Shown here one piece after another: positions 53,424-63,534 of a DNA stretch of 64,000 bases. This DNA is from Rhizobium sullae. GTDB lineage: Bacteria > Pseudomonadota > Alphaproteobacteria > Rhizobiales > Rhizobiaceae. Each line of letters opens with the position of its first letter. Within the stretch, counting starts at the first letter, position 1. The stretch is from contig NZ_CP104143.1 in the NCBI RefSeq assembly GCF_025200715.1, positions 620,001 to 684,000 on the forward strand, written 5' to 3'. The notes beneath the pieces were generated by a model. It saw only the letters and a list, made by a program, of their open reading frames with translations. It ran no database searches and was not told the DNA's origin. The translations under genes were made by a program, and so were the position numbers.

Positions 53424-54308
53424 ATGACTGAGCAAAAACGCACAGATGTCGATTGGGAGGATTTGCGCTTTTTCGCGGCGCTGGCAAGGCACCGCAGCCT
53501 CTCGGCGACGGCGCGGGCGCTGAAGGTCAACCATGCGACCGTTGCACGCCGCATCGCCGCGCTGGAAAGCGTCCTCGGCTTCGCGCTCTTCGAGCGGCGT
53601 GCCGACGGCTATCAGCTCAGCCGCCACGGAACCGCGATCCTGTCCGAGGCGGGTGCCATGGAGAGTGCTGCATCGGCGATCCGCGACCGGCTGGCTTATA
53701 CGAATGGCCCGAGCGGCCGTGTGCGGCTGACGACGACCCGTTCCATCGCCGATCTCGTCATCGCGCCGCGGCTCGGTGACGTGCTGGGCGGGCTTGCGAA
53801 CGTCGAACTCGAAATCGTCACCGATATCCGCGTGCATAGCCTTGCCCAGCGCGAAGCCGATATCGCACTGCGGCTCGGACACCCGAAGGATAGCGATCTC
53901 ACCGGGAAGCGTGTGGCGACGATCGGATACGCCTTCTATGCATCGAAAGCGGCTGCCGAGACTGTTGATGAAAGCGGCCCAGCCCGGCTCATCGGATTTG
54001 ACCTGGACACCGATGGCGTTGCCGAAGCCCGCTGGTTGGAAACGAGGTTCGGCCGGGATGCCTTCACCTTCCGCTCGAGCAGCAATATCGTGCAGGCAAG
54101 TGCCGCAGCCGCCGGGCTCGGCATCGCCATGCTTCCGCGCTTCGTCGCCGAGCATAACCCGGCTCTGGTCGAGATCGACTATGGCGAGGCCATGCCCGAT
54201 CGCGAACTCTGGATGCTTGCCCCCGCCAATCTGGTCGATATCCCGCGCATCCGCGCGATATGGGATGGCTTGGCTCAGGTGTTCTCTGCGTCGAGGGAAA
54301 GACTCTAG
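53424..54308 (+). CDS. LysR-family transcriptional regulator
   Basis: 294 residues. DNA-binding region: WEDLRFFAALARHRSLSATA and LKVNHATVARRIAALESVLG, FALFERRADGYQLS. Effector-binding domain follows. Divergent from the isochorismatase-like gene, 80 bases between starts, so it probably regulates it. Its stop overlaps the end of the convergent vapC remnant by 4 bases. Confidence 0.9.
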   Translation: MTEQKRTDVDWEDLRFFAALARHRSLSATARALKVNHATVARRIAALESVLGFALFERRADGYQLSRHGTAILSEAGAMESAASAIRDRLAYTNGPSGRVRLTTTRSIADLVIAPRLGDVLGGLANVELEIVTDIRVHSLAQREADIALRLGHPKDSDLTGKRVATIGYAFYASKAAAETVDESGPARLIGFDLDTDGVAEARWLETRFGRDAFTFRSSSNIVQASAAAAGLGIAMLPRFVAEHNPALVEIDYGEAMPDRELWMLAPANLVDIPRIRAIWDGLAQVFSASRERL

Positions 54309-54556
54309 GCCGGTCCAGCTAGGTCCGTCTTTGCGAAATCGCGCCCTTTGTAAAGGAGAGAAATGCCGAGTGCCTTGGCGCAGGCATAGGAGAAGCAATC
54401 GGCGGGATTGAGCTGCGCCGGGTGGCCTCGGCCCCTTCCGTAATCGGCGATGGCTTTGATAGCGAGGCTTGCCGTGCGCTCGTCCATGGGAACAAGTTCG
54501 ATCCGGGCCTCAGACGGAAACGTGACTGCTGACCAGCCGGCCGTTCCGAAGATCAT
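54305..54556 (-). pseudogene. vapC remnant (C-terminal part of a PIN-domain toxin)
   Basis: 83-residue frame whose last about 60 residues match the C-terminal half of VapC: a helix (LAIKAIADYGRGRGHPAQ), then LNPADCFSYACAKALG and LLYKGRDFAKTDL with the downstream acidic metal-binding residues. The N-terminal half with the first catalytic Asp (usually MIVVDTSA) is absent; instead the frame begins inside the end of the phosphodiesterase gene. No vapB antitoxin is next to it. Full-length VapC is about 130 residues, so this is probably a decayed, inactive fragment. Confidence 0.75.
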
Positions 54557-55241
54557 GGATCATGAGGGCGGGAGGGTCGGTGACAGGCGGTTCGCGTAAC
54601 GGATCGAGCAGCAAAGGATTGGCGGGACAGATCGAGCCGGATATGTACGCCGGAATACCTGCGATCAGGCTCGCCATTGGCCGATGGACATGACCGCTGC
54701 AGATTGCGATGGGGCGTCTTATGCCGCTCGATAGCAGGTCGCTCAGCGCATCCGCACCTACGCACATGACATCATCTAGAGGCGATATGCCGGTAGGGAA
54801 GACATGATGATGCATGAAGAGCAACGGTATGGCTGACGGATCGCTCGCCAGAGTCTGCCGCAACCACGGGAGATGTTCCGTGACATCGCCATGGGCGTGT
54901 CCGTCGACGCATGTGTCGAGGCCGACGATCAGCGCGGCGCCATGGCGTTCGGCAAAATGCATTCTTTCGCCATCGGCCCAATAGGCGGCCTCGGGCATCG
55001 CCGCGCGCATGACGGTGCGGTCGTCCGCGTTGCCGGGGAGGAATGAAGTGCGGCACGCGAGACTTTGCAACGCGGCAGTTATCTGCACGTAGCCTTCCCG
55101 CCAGCCGCCGTTGACGAGATCCCCGGACACCACGACGACATCCGGCTGCACCGTGGCCAGCCAGGAAATCGCCCTGTCAAGCCGGGCAAGGTTGTCATTG
55201 CTGGGGCTGGCGTGGATATCGCTTATCTGGGCGATCAGCAT
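54510..55241 (-). CDS. Metallophosphoesterase (CpdA-like 3',5'-cyclic nucleotide phosphodiesterase family)
   Basis: 243 residues. Binuclear-metal motifs in order: AQISDIHAS, VVSGDLVNGG, FLPGNADDR (the usual GNHD reads GNAD), LLFMHHHVFP, and ICSGHVHRPMAS. Likely hydrolyses phosphodiesters such as cAMP. The His-to-Ala change at the GNHD motif may reduce or alter activity. The vapC remnant overlaps its 3' end by 47 bases. Confidence 0.87.
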   Translation of the reverse strand: MLIAQISDIHASPSNDNLARLDRAISWLATVQPDVVVVSGDLVNGGWREGYVQITAALQSLACRTSFLPGNADDRTVMRAAMPEAAYWADGERMHFAERHGAALIVGLDTCVDGHAHGDVTEHLPWLRQTLASDPSAIPLLFMHHHVFPTGISPLDDVMCVGADALSDLLSSGIRRPIAICSGHVHRPMASLIAGIPAYISGSICPANPLLLDPLREPPVTDPPALMIHDLRNGRLVSSHVSV

Positions 55242-55253
55242 GGCACCACCTCT

Positions 55254-56294
55254 TCAGAACCGCGTAATCACACTGATCCCGGTTCCTTCCGCCCTGTCCA
55301 TCGCCATCAGCGCCGGCACCGCCTCTTCCAGGCTGATCGTCCGGCCGATCAGCTTCTGCGGAGCAATCTTGCCGGCGGCAAGCATGGAGAGCATGGCGTC
55401 GTAGCGCCAGGCCTGCATGCCGTGGCTGCCGTAGATTTCCAGCTCATGGCTGATCACCTGCGCCATCGGGATTTGCGGCGTCGAATGCTCTCCGAGCATC
55501 AGCCCGATCTGCACATGGCGGCCGCGGCGGCGGAGATTCTTGATCGAGTTGAAGCAGGTGACGGGATGGCCGAGCGCGTCGATCGAGACATGCGCGCCAC
55601 CCTTGGTGATCTCGCGCACGGCTTCTGCGACATCGGCGACAGCCGCCGCGTTGATTGTCGCCACTGCCCCGCATTCGCGCGCAAAGGCAAGCTTCTCCTC
55701 GGAAATGTCGATCGCGATCGGATTGGCGCCGAGCGCGCTGGCGATCATGATTGCCGAAAGGCCGACGCCGCCCGCGCCATGGATGGCGATCCACTCGCCG
55801 GGTCCGGTGCGCGCCTGGTCGGCAACGGCGCGGAACGAGGTGGCGAAACGGCAGCCGAGGCTTGCCGCCGTAGCATCGTCGACGCTGTTGGGCAGATGCA
55901 CGAGATTGGTGTCGGCATAGTCGATCGCGACATATTCGGCAAACGAGCCCCAACGCGTGAAACCGGGCTGAAACTGGTTCGGGCAGACCTGCTGGTTGCC
56001 AGAATGGCATTCGCTGCAATGGCCGCAGCCGGAAACGAAGGGCACGGTCACCCGGTCGCCCGCCTTGAAGCGCATCACGCCCCTGCCGGTGGCGACGATC
56101 TTTCCGGCGAGCTCGTGTCCCGGCACATGCGGCAGGCGGATATCCGGATCGTGCCCCATCCAGCCGTGCCAGTCGCTGCGGCAAAGGCCGGTCGCGGCGA
56201 TGGCGATGACCACGCCGTCCTCGCTCGGCGTGGGGTCAGGCACGGTGCGGATGTCTGGAGCCTGCTCGAAGGCTTCGTAATACATGGCTTTCAT
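55254..56294 (-). CDS. Zinc-dependent alcohol dehydrogenase family protein
   Basis: 346 residues, medium-chain dehydrogenase. Catalytic zinc ligands in [12 protein letters not shown] and [11 protein letters not shown]; a structural zinc cluster with four cysteines in [20 protein letters not shown]; Rossmann motif [15 protein letters not shown]. Substrate range is unknown. An AGGAGG precedes the ATG at 56294, so the frame to 56366 is an overextension. Ends 12 bases from the start of the phosphodiesterase gene, in the same direction. Confidence 0.92.
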   Translation of the reverse strand: MKAMYYEAFEQAPDIRTVPDPTPSEDGVVIAIAATGLCRSDWHGWMGHDPDIRLPHVPGHELAGKIVATGRGVMRFKAGDRVTVPFVSGCGHCSECHSGNQQVCPNQFQPGFTRWGSFAEYVAIDYADTNLVHLPNSVDDATAASLGCRFATSFRAVADQARTGPGEWIAIHGAGGVGLSAIMIASALGANPIAIDISEEKLAFARECGAVATINAAAVADVAEAVREITKGGAHVSIDALGHPVTCFNSIKNLRRRGRHVQIGLMLGEHSTPQIPMAQVISHELEIYGSHGMQAWRYDAMLSMLAAGKIAPQKLIGRTISLEEAVPALMAMDRAEGTGISVITRF

Positions 56295-56546
56295 CGGACG
56301 GCCTCCTGCTCTGTTGTTTGAGATTCCGCCTTTATGATGCCACGTGGAAGCATCTCGCACCAACACACCGTTCGATCATTTTCGCTGATGCACTCATCGT
56401 TTTCATGCAGACGGACGCGCATGATTGTTGCGGCGGCATGGCCGGCTGCGGCATTTTTGTTGCGTCCGCTAGGAGCGGCCGAATTTCCGCTTGACCCTGC
56501 CTGCCGGGAAGGATTTTGCTTCTCCGACTTTTGGGAGGAAAAGATC

Positions 56547-57434
56547 ATGCCCGTCGATACATCGCCCCGCACGGCCACCTGGACCCATGTCGAGGGCGAG
56601 TGGCTTCCCGGAAATCCGCCGCTGATCGGCCCGACCTCGCATGCCATGTGGCTTGCGTCCACGGTCTTCGACGGCGCCCGCTGGTTCGACGGTATTGCGC
56701 CGGATCTCGACCTGCACTGCCAGCGCGTCAACCACTCCGCTGTCAACATGGGCCTGAAGCCTCTGAAGGCGGCCGAGGAGATCGAGGCGCTTGCCTGGGA
56801 GGGGATCGGGAAATTCGACGGCAAAACGCCGATCTACATCAAGCCGATGTATTGGGGCGAGCACGGCTCGCCGGGTAGCGTCGTCTCCGTCGATGCGGAA
56901 TCGACCCGTTTCGCGCTCTGCCTTTTCGAAGCGCCGATGGGCGGCCACAGCGGCTCGTCGCTGACCGTCTCGCCCTTCCGCCGTCCGTCGCCGGAAACGG
57001 CGACGACGGACGCCAAGGCAGGCGGGCTTTATCCGAACAGCGGCCGCGCCATCGCCGAAGCGCGAAGCCGCGGCTTCGACAATGCCCTCATGCGCGACCT
57101 GAACGGCAACGTCGCCGAAACGGCATCCTCCAACATCTTCATGGTCAAGGACGGCGTCGTCTCCACGCCTGCCGCCAACCGCACTTTCCTCGCCGGCATC
57201 ACCCGCGCCCGCGTCATGGGTCTGCTGCGCCAGGCAGGCTTCGACGTGCGCGAAGTGGCGCTTTCCGTCGAAGATTTCATGAATGCCGACGAAATCTTCA
57301 CCAGCGGCAACTACTCCAAGATCGTCGGCGTCCACCGCCTCGACGGCCGCGATTTCGAAGACGGCCCGGTCACCCGCAAGGCGCTCGATCTCTACATGGA
57401 CTGGGCCCACGGGCGCACTCATAGCGGCGAGTAG
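56547..57434 (+). CDS. Branched-chain amino acid aminotransferase-like enzyme
   Basis: 295 residues, fold-type IV PLP aminotransferase. The Schiff-base lysine is K157 in DAKAGGLYPNSGRAIAEA; the NVAETASSNIFMVKDG segment (E, S and N contacting PLP) and the closing TSGNYSKIVGVHRLDG are typical. By family it would interconvert branched-chain amino acids and their keto acids, although D-amino-acid transaminases share the fold. GGGAGGAAAAG precedes the ATG at 56547, and homology starts there; the frame to 56334 is not supported. Divergent from the alcohol dehydrogenase. Confidence 0.9.
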   Translation: MPVDTSPRTATWTHVEGEWLPGNPPLIGPTSHAMWLASTVFDGARWFDGIAPDLDLHCQRVNHSAVNMGLKPLKAAEEIEALAWEGIGKFDGKTPIYIKPMYWGEHGSPGSVVSVDAESTRFALCLFEAPMGGHSGSSLTVSPFRRPSPETATTDAKAGGLYPNSGRAIAEARSRGFDNALMRDLNGNVAETASSNIFMVKDGVVSTPAANRTFLAGITRARVMGLLRQAGFDVREVALSVEDFMNADEIFTSGNYSKIVGVHRLDGRDFEDGPVTRKALDLYMDWAHGRTHSGE

Positions 57435-57468
57435 CGATCATGTGCAGGGACCGCGTTTTGGTGGGTCC

Positions 57469-58047
57469 TCACGAAAAAGGTACGCGTGGGTCCTGCACCA
57501 AGTAAAACTCGGGAACCGGCGTGACGTCAGTGATAAAAAAGCCAAACGCCGGCCGGTCAAGGGGATCAGCGTGGCCGCTGGTGAAGCGCAGCCGGTCAAA
57601 GCTCTCGAAGCGGTTCTCGAAACGGGCAAACCGGCTGGACGAAATGAAGTTCGGATTGGGGTTGGTCTGATCGAACGACAGACCGTCGTAGAACTCGCTT
57701 GGTTTGCCGAGAATCTCTTGAAGTTCGAATTCGAACTCGATCCAGGCCAATCCGCTCTTGTTCAGGGCGACAACGCGCAAGTGGAAGGCCCCCTCGGGAA
57801 ACCCGTGATATTGAATTGGCCTTGCGGCCCTGATCACCAGCGTGACGGGGCTGGCCGAGTCGAGTTCCTCGTTGATTTCGATCGGATCGGTTTTTGTACC
57901 TGAGCCTGTCACTGACAGGATGCGGAAGCCGCCAAGCTCATCGGAGAAGGAATAATCCCCAGCATACCAGCGTCCGTCGTCAGCCGGTCCGGCACTGATG
58001 AGCGACAGTGTCAGCAACACAGCCAGGATTCGCAGGTGACGCGTCAT
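57469..58047 (-). CDS. Secreted hypothetical protein
   Basis: 192 residues with a Sec-type signal ([20 protein letters not shown]). The mature part, rich in Phe/Asp/Pro, has beta-sheet-like repeats ([40 protein letters not shown]). No Cys pairs and no known catalytic motif. I do not recognise the family. ATG 58047 has AAGGA 10 bases upstream and starts at the signal; the frame to 58236 overlaps the catalase gene start. Convergent with the aminotransferase gene. Confidence 0.72.
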   Translation of the reverse strand: MTRHLRILAVLLTLSLISAGPADDGRWYAGDYSFSDELGGFRILSVTGSGTKTDPIEINEELDSASPVTLVIRAARPIQYHGFPEGAFHLRVVALNKSGLAWIEFEFELQEILGKPSEFYDGLSFDQTNPNPNFISSSRFARFENRFESFDRLRFTSGHADPLDRPAFGFFITDVTPVPEFYLVQDPRVPFS

Positions 58048-58201
58048 CGATCGAGTTCCTTCAGGGGAGTATCGCAGCCGCGCGGCGAATTTCAAGCGCT
58101 CAGCAGGGGTAAGGTGGCGGAGCTCGATTGCAGACATCCCGGGAGGAACATTAGCCCACCGTCCTCGTTTGGCGTCTATCACGCAAAATGAGGGACGTAT
58201 C

Positions 58202-60295
58202 ATGTCCGACAACCCGTTCGATACCAGCCGCGGCAATGGCGGCGAGACGCATCAGCGTATCCCCGAGAAAGGTCCGCACGAGGGCCTCGATCACCTGACC
58301 ACAAATCAGGGCATCCGGATTTCTGACAATCAGAACAGCCTGCGCTCGGGCACGCGAGGCCCAACGCTGCTCGAGGATTTCGTGCTGCGCGAGAAGATCT
58401 TCCATTTCGACCATGAGCGGATCCCGGAGCGGATCGTCCATGCCCGCGGTTCCGCGGCACACGGGTATTTCGAACTGACGGAATCGCTTTCCGGCATCAC
58501 CAAGGCCGACCTTTTCCAGCGCAAGGGCGAGAAGACGCCGGTCTTCGTGCGCTTCTCGACGGTTGCCGGCGGTGCCGGTTCGGTAGACACCCCGCGCGAC
58601 GTTCGCGGCTTTGCGGTCAAGTTCTATACGAAGGAAGGCAATTGGGATCTGGTCGGCAATAATATCCCGGTCTTCTTCATTCAGGATGCCATCAAGTTTC
58701 CCGATCTCGTCCACGCGGTGAAGATGGAGGCCGACCGTGCCTATCCGCAGGCCGGCAGCGCTCATGACACCTTCTGGGACTGGGCGTCGCTGATGCCCGA
58801 AAGCACCCACATGCTGATGTGGGCGATGTCCGACCGCGCAATCCCGCGCTCCTTCCGGATGATGCAGGGCTTCGGCGTCCACACGTTCCGTTTCATCGAT
58901 AAGACTGGAAAGTCGACCTTCGTGAAGTTCCACTGGAAGCCGAAGCTCGGTCTCCAATCGACCGTCTGGGACGAGGCGCTGAAGCTGCAGGCGGCCGATA
59001 ACGATTTCCATCGCCGCGATCTCTATGAGGCGATCGAAGCCGGAAATTTCCCGGAATGGGAACTCGGCCTGCAGCTTTTCGACGAGGATTTCGCCGGCAA
59101 GCAGCCCTATGACGTGCTCGATGCCACCAAGATCATCCCGGAGGAAGTGCTGCCGCTGAAAATCGTCGGTCGCCTCGTGCTGGAGCGCAATCCGGACAAT
59201 TTCTTTGCCGAGACCGAACAGGTTGCCTTTTGCCCTGCCAATATCGTGCCCGGCGTCGATTTCACCAATGACCCGCTGCTGCAGGGGCGCCTCTTTAGCT
59301 ATCTCGACACGCAGAAGTCGCGCCTCGGCACAGCGAATTTCCATCAGCTGCCGATCAACGCGCCGAAATGTCCGGTCATGAACTTCCAGCGTGACGGACA
59401 GATGCAGATGAATGTCCCGGCGGGCCGCGCCAATTACGAGCCGAACAGCCTTGTGACGCATGGCGAGGGTGGCGGACCACGCGAATGTCCCGTAACCGGC
59501 TTCCCGACGTTCAAAGCTGCAACCGGAACCGAGGAACAGGGCGACAAGCTGCGCATCCGCGCCGAACTTTTCGCCGACCACTACAGCCAGGCGCGGCTGT
59601 TCTGGAAATCGCAGACGCATTCGGAACAGGCCCATATCGCCTCGTCCTTCGTCTTCGAGCTTTCCAAGGTCGGCCTGAAGCAAGTGCCGCCGCGCATGGT
59701 CGGTAACCTCTTGAACGTCGATCCCGAGCTTGCCAAGCGTGTCGCCGAAGGTCTCGGCATTGACTTGCCAGAGAAGAATCCCGCCGCCCGCGAGCCGGTC
59801 GACATGGCCCCTTCGCCGGCGCTTTCGATCCAGAAGAACATGAAGCAGACGGTCGAAGGCCGTAAGATCGGCATCCTGATCGCCGACGGCAGCGACGCCC
59901 ACGCCCTGCAATCTCTGGTGAACTCGATCGAGGATGCGAATGCGACGGCCTTTGTCGTTGCCCCGAAGGTCGGGAAGGTAAGGCTGTCGGACGGCAGCGT
60001 CATAAAAGCCGATGGCCAGCTCGCAGGTTCTCCGTCGCAGATATTCGACGCTGTGGCGGTTCTCCTATCCGGAGAAGGAACCGGGATCTTGCTGAAGGAA
60101 GGTGCCGCGGTGCAATGGGTGATGAATGCCTTCGTGCACCTGAAGGCGATCGGCTACACGCAGGAAGCCTTGCCCCTGCTTCACAAGGCCGGCGTCGAAC
60201 CGGATGAGGGCGTGATCATCTTGGACGGCGCATTCCTCGATGCTGCCGCCAAGCGCTACTGGTACCGCGAGCCGAATGTGCGCATGCTGGCGTGA
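58202..60295 (+). CDS. katE: Catalase HPII (large-subunit monofunctional catalase)
   Basis: 697 residues, the length of large-subunit catalases. Distal His in [15 protein letters not shown], Ser in [20 protein letters not shown] and Asn in [13 protein letters not shown] make the haem pocket; the proximal Tyr is in [15 protein letters not shown]. The C-terminal about 150 residues ([20 protein letters not shown] onward) form the flavodoxin/DJ-1-like domain of HPII. Breaks down hydrogen peroxide in the cytoplasm, typically in stationary phase. ATG at 58202 preceded by GAGGG; upstream frame to 58169 not needed. Confidence 0.96.
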   Translation: MSDNPFDTSRGNGGETHQRIPEKGPHEGLDHLTTNQGIRISDNQNSLRSGTRGPTLLEDFVLREKIFHFDHERIPERIVHARGSAAHGYFELTESLSGITKADLFQRKGEKTPVFVRFSTVAGGAGSVDTPRDVRGFAVKFYTKEGNWDLVGNNIPVFFIQDAIKFPDLVHAVKMEADRAYPQAGSAHDTFWDWASLMPESTHMLMWAMSDRAIPRSFRMMQGFGVHTFRFIDKTGKSTFVKFHWKPKLGLQSTVWDEALKLQAADNDFHRRDLYEAIEAGNFPEWELGLQLFDEDFAGKQPYDVLDATKIIPEEVLPLKIVGRLVLERNPDNFFAETEQVAFCPANIVPGVDFTNDPLLQGRLFSYLDTQKSRLGTANFHQLPINAPKCPVMNFQRDGQMQMNVPAGRANYEPNSLVTHGEGGGPRECPVTGFPTFKAATGTEEQGDKLRIRAELFADHYSQARLFWKSQTHSEQAHIASSFVFELSKVGLKQVPPRMVGNLLNVDPELAKRVAEGLGIDLPEKNPAAREPVDMAPSPALSIQKNMKQTVEGRKIGILIADGSDAHALQSLVNSIEDANATAFVVAPKVGKVRLSDGSVIKADGQLAGSPSQIFDAVAVLLSGEGTGILLKEGAAVQWVMNAFVHLKAIGYTQEALPLLHKAGVEPDEGVIILDGAFLDAAAKRYWYREPNVRMLA

Positions 60296-60320
60296 GTATT
60301 GGCCTGATCTGCCGTGTCGC

Positions 60321-60376
60321 CTCTCATCCGCCCTTCGGGCACCTTCTCCCCTCGGGAGAGGGTAGGGTGAGGGGCT
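60321..60376. repeat. RIME-like palindromic intergenic mosaic element, copy E
   Basis: CCTTCTCCC and GGGAGAGG arms around CTC, flanked by CTCATCCGCCCTTCGGG and GGGTGAGGGG. Between the convergent katE and MFS genes. Confidence 0.6.
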
Positions 60377-60390
60377 TCCGCCACGAACTA

Positions 60391-61620
60391 TCATAAGTTG
60401 TCCTCCCTCGGCCGCACCATCCACGCATAGGCCGCACCCGCCAGGAGCAGCACGCAGGTGCCGAGGAAGACCGCCCTCATGCCGATATGGCCGCCGACGA
60501 ATCCGCCGAGCACGGGTCCGGCGACTTGGCCGGCATATTGCGTCGAGATCGAAAGCCCGAGAATGCTACCGGCGGCGCAGTCCGGCACGCTGTGGCGGAT
60601 GACGGCGGTGATGCAGGGCAGCAGTCCGCCGAGCGCAATGCCCATCAGTAGGCGCAGCACGATCAGCTGCCAGGGCTCGGTGACGAAGGCCTGCGGAACC
60701 AGGAGGAGGCCCGCAACGGCAAGCGCACCAGCGATCACCGGCCAGTGCCCGATCCGGTCGGCGAGCTTGCCGAGGCGCGACGCCGAAAGGATGCTGCCGA
60801 GTGCCGCCGCCGACATGACGATGCCGGCGGTCATCGTCACCTGCCCCTGGTTCTCCACCAGCTGCGCCACATAGACGGTGATGATCGGCTCGATCGACAT
60901 GTTGGCGAGCATCAAAAGCAGGCCGGTCGCAAGCATGGCGACTACCGGGCCCTTGTCCGGGATCGCGCGCCAGCCGCCGCTAGCTTTCGCCGCCTGTTTG
61001 CGGGCAGGGGACTTCTCCTCCTTGATCAGGAAGGCGGTCGCGAGAAACGCGAGGAAAATCACGCTGCCTGCCGCGAGAAACGTGCCGCGGATGCCGATGA
61101 CGGGCGGCAGCGCCCCGCCGATCAACGGACCGACGAGATTGCCCGCCATGATGCCCGAGGACAGCACCCCGAGCGCCCAGGCCGAGCGGTCCTTCGGCGT
61201 CTGCGTCGCGACCAGCACCATGGAGCCCGAGGCATAGCCGCCCGCAAGCCCGACGAAAAGCCTGAGCGCCACCAGCTGCCAGACGTTCCCCGCCATGCCC
61301 ATCAGCGAGATGGCGATCGTCATGCCGAGACTGGCGCGCACCAGCATCAGCTTGCGCCCGTAGATGTCGCCGAGCCGCCCCCAGAGCGGTGCCACAAGCG
61401 CGGCGGCGAAGAAGGTCGCGCCATAGGCAATGCCCGACCACTGCACGATCGCCGCATGGTCGCCGACGCCGAGTTCCTCGACATAGAGCGGCAGGAAGGG
61501 AAGCAGCAGCGTCATCGCCACGATGGTGGTGAAGGAACCGGTCAGCGAAATGGCGAGGTTGCGTTTCCAGTAGGCTGACCCGGCCGCCGCGTCCGCCGCG
61601 TCCATCTGCGTCTCTGTCAT
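60391..61620 (-). CDS. MFS transporter, DHA1-type multidrug efflux
   Basis: 409 residues with 12 predicted membrane segments. Motif A LWGRLGDIYGRKLMLV lies between TM2 and TM3; motif C region GIMAGNLVGPLIGGALP near TM5. A charged central loop (KEEKSPARKQAAKASGG) separates two six-helix halves. Proton-driven drug or metabolite exporter; substrate unknown. Divergent from an NTF2-like gene. Confidence 0.88.
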   Translation of the reverse strand: MTETQMDAADAAAGSAYWKRNLAISLTGSFTTIVAMTLLLPFLPLYVEELGVGDHAAIVQWSGIAYGATFFAAALVAPLWGRLGDIYGRKLMLVRASLGMTIAISLMGMAGNVWQLVALRLFVGLAGGYASGSMVLVATQTPKDRSAWALGVLSSGIMAGNLVGPLIGGALPPVIGIRGTFLAAGSVIFLAFLATAFLIKEEKSPARKQAAKASGGWRAIPDKGPVVAMLATGLLLMLANMSIEPIITVYVAQLVENQGQVTMTAGIVMSAAALGSILSASRLGKLADRIGHWPVIAGALAVAGLLLVPQAFVTEPWQLIVLRLLMGIALGGLLPCITAVIRHSVPDCAAGSILGLSISTQYAGQVAGPVLGGFVGGHIGMRAVFLGTCVLLLAGAAYAWMVRPREDNL

Positions 61621-61749
61621 GTCGGGATCTCTAGGGGTACTATTTTGGAAGAGGCACGAGCCTACGCCCCGCCGGCTCCGGTGCCAAGGACGGATCGAGC
61701 CCGCAACCGTCCGGCGATTTGCGCCTGGTGTCCTTTTCTGCTATAAACT

Positions 61750-61766
61750 GATTGCGATCTGCAATC
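61750..61766. promoter_or_regulatory. Short inverted repeat upstream of the NTF2-like gene
   Basis: GATTGC, spacer GATCT, GCAATC: perfect 6-bp arms 26 bases before the ATG at 61792, in the region shared with the divergent MFS gene. Confidence 0.35.
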
Positions 61767-61791
61767 GGATTTGAAGAGGAGGAGAACTGCG

Positions 61792-62124
61792 ATGACGATC
61801 CGTCAAGAAACCGTCCGTGGCCTCTACGACGCCTATGTCCAAGGCCGGAAGGACATCGTCCGGGACATGCTGAGCGACGATTTTACCTTCTCCAGCCCGC
61901 GCGACGACCATATCGGCCGCCACGAATATTTCGACCGATGCTGGCCGGAACCGCCGCCGTTTCGCGGCATGGAGATCGAATTCCTGGCGATCGACGGCGA
62001 GGAAGCCGTCGTCCGCTACCGTGCCGCAAAGCACGACGGCAGCGCCTTCCGCAACATGGAAACGCTGCGCTTCAAAAACGGCAAGCTTGCTGCAGTGGAG
62101 GTTTATTTCGGGCGGGAAGCTTAG
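61792..62124 (+). CDS. NTF2-like / SnoaL-fold protein
   Basis: 110 residues, the size of the SnoaL-like fold. TVRGLYDAYVQGRKDIVRDM opens the cone-shaped alpha+beta fold; the last strands read MEIEFLAIDGEEAVVRYRAA and ETLRFKNGKLAAVEVYFG. Catalytic Asp/His pairs are not obvious. An AGAGGAGGAG precedes the ATG at 61792. Confidence 0.85.
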   Translation: MTIRQETVRGLYDAYVQGRKDIVRDMLSDDFTFSSPRDDHIGRHEYFDRCWPEPPPFRGMEIEFLAIDGEEAVVRYRAAKHDGSAFRNMETLRFKNGKLAAVEVYFGREA

Positions 62125-62159
62125 TTGTGGGAGTGGTATCACAGCTCTGCATTCCGCCA

Positions 62160-62219
62160 CTCACCCTGCCCTCTCCCCGAGGGGAGAGGGTGGCCCGGAG
62201 GGTCGGATGAGGGGGTGAG
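62160..62219. repeat. RIME-like palindromic intergenic mosaic element, copy F
   Basis: CCCTCTCCCC (62169-62178) and GGGGAGAGGG (62181-62190), enclosed by CTCACCC and GGGTGAG. The right part (TGGCCCGGAGGGTCGGATGA) matches copy C closely. Between the convergent NTF2-like and TauE genes. Confidence 0.7.
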
Positions 62220-62287
62220 CGACGCAAGGCGCGAACGTCGAAGCAATAAGCGATGACGACATCTTGGAAGGCTGTGCCGCTCATCCC

Positions 62288-63019
62288 CTAGAAAAACCGC
62301 ATCGCCGTCGTCGAGATGATGACGAGCGAGACGGTGATCATCAAGGGCTTGACCGGCAGGCGCCTGACGAGCATCGCGCCGAGCGGCGCGGCGATTACGC
62401 CGCCGACGATGAGGCCGATCGCCGAGCTCAGCTCTGACCAGCCGAGCGTCAGGATGAAGGTGAGCGAGATGATCGTGGTCACTGCGAATTCGGTGAGGCT
62501 GGTGGAGCCGATCACCTTTTTCGGATCGTGCCCGCGGCCGACGAGCGTGCTGGTAACGATCGGACCCCAGCCGCCGCCGCCGATCGCGTCGAGCACACCG
62601 CCGCCAAGCCCGACGGGCGGCACGATCCAGTCCTTGACGTCGCGCGGCCAGCGCGGCTGGAACGCCTTGAAGAGAATGATGAGGCCGACCGCGATCAGAT
62701 AGGCCGAAACGAAGGGCTCGATCGCCTTGCCGTCGACATTGGCGAGAATATAGGCCCCGACCGCCCCTCCGATCATGCCCGCAGGCGCCAGCCGCACCAC
62801 GAGCTTCCAGTCGACATTGCGGTGATAGACATGCGATGCGCCCGACGCCGCGGTCGTGAAGATCTCCGCCACATGCGTCATCGCGCTGGCATTGGCGACC
62901 GGCACGCCAAGCGCCAGGAGGCTCGTCGTCGAGAGCACCCCGAACGCCATGCCGAGTGCGCCGTCGACGATTTGCGCGCAGAAACCGACCAGCACGAAGA
63001 AGATGAAATCAAGCGTCAT
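62288..63019 (-). CDS. TauE/SafE-family sulfite exporter-like permease
   Basis: 243 residues with about 7-8 hydrophobic segments. Two similar halves, each with a glycine-rich motif: FCAQIVDGALGMAFGVLSTT near the N-terminus and GGVLDAIGGGGWGPIVTS in the middle. The family moves sulfite, sulfoacetate or related anions. ATG at 63019 (MTLDFIFF) with GGGGAC upstream; the frame to 63055 is an overextension. Confidence 0.9.
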   Translation of the reverse strand: MTLDFIFFVLVGFCAQIVDGALGMAFGVLSTTSLLALGVPVANASAMTHVAEIFTTAASGASHVYHRNVDWKLVVRLAPAGMIGGAVGAYILANVDGKAIEPFVSAYLIAVGLIILFKAFQPRWPRDVKDWIVPPVGLGGGVLDAIGGGGWGPIVTSTLVGRGHDPKKVIGSTSLTEFAVTTIISLTFILTLGWSELSSAIGLIVGGVIAAPLGAMLVRRLPVKPLMITVSLVIISTTAMRFF

Positions 63020-63534
63020 AAAAGTCCCCGAACCGGCGGCTTCCCCAATCAACACATGGCGGGCGAGAAAAGTTCCTTCCCAAGTCGCGCGCGATAAGGC
63101 CTTTTATTTGTGATCATCATTCTCGTGCCGCCCGCTAACGAATCTGATGGATATCGAGACTGTCCACCACTTATTTCTTGTAGAGGGATTACGCGTTGGT
63201 CTGGACGGTGCGCGCCATTGGCTGCGGCTAACCCAATTGAACCGCTTTATCTGGCCCGGCTATGACTTTCGTCCACGGCCTGATGATCCCAACGCGTTGA
63301 TTGCGGGTTCATTCCCGAGGATTTCTTCAGCCAGGTCGAAGCTGCAATCGTCGCGGAAAATAAAAGGAAGAGGCTCTTTCTCGCCGCGGGATGAAGAGCC
63401 TTGGCGTTCTGATTCGAACTGTGGAATTTTGCTACATAATTCTGACCTTAACCATACCGCTTAGGCTTTCGTTCATCCTCCCGCATCAGTTTGCGCCCCT
63501 GTGGCTGGGAACCAACCATTGAGGATCGGAAGCT
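63020..63534. other. 515-base gap without a confident gene
   Basis: Holds a 105-residue frame at 63147-63464 (plus) with an even mix of residues but no motif and weak coding character. A hairpin AGGCTCTT / AAGAGCCT lies at 63371-63401. Possibly decayed coding sequence. Confidence 0.5.

Noticed and set aside
56334..56546. N-terminal extension of the aminotransferase
   Set aside because: A strong ribosome site and the family start both fall at 56547.
63147..63464. 105-residue frame in the gap before the small peptide gene
   Set aside because: No ribosome site, motif or convincing codon use; kept only as a note in the gap entry.
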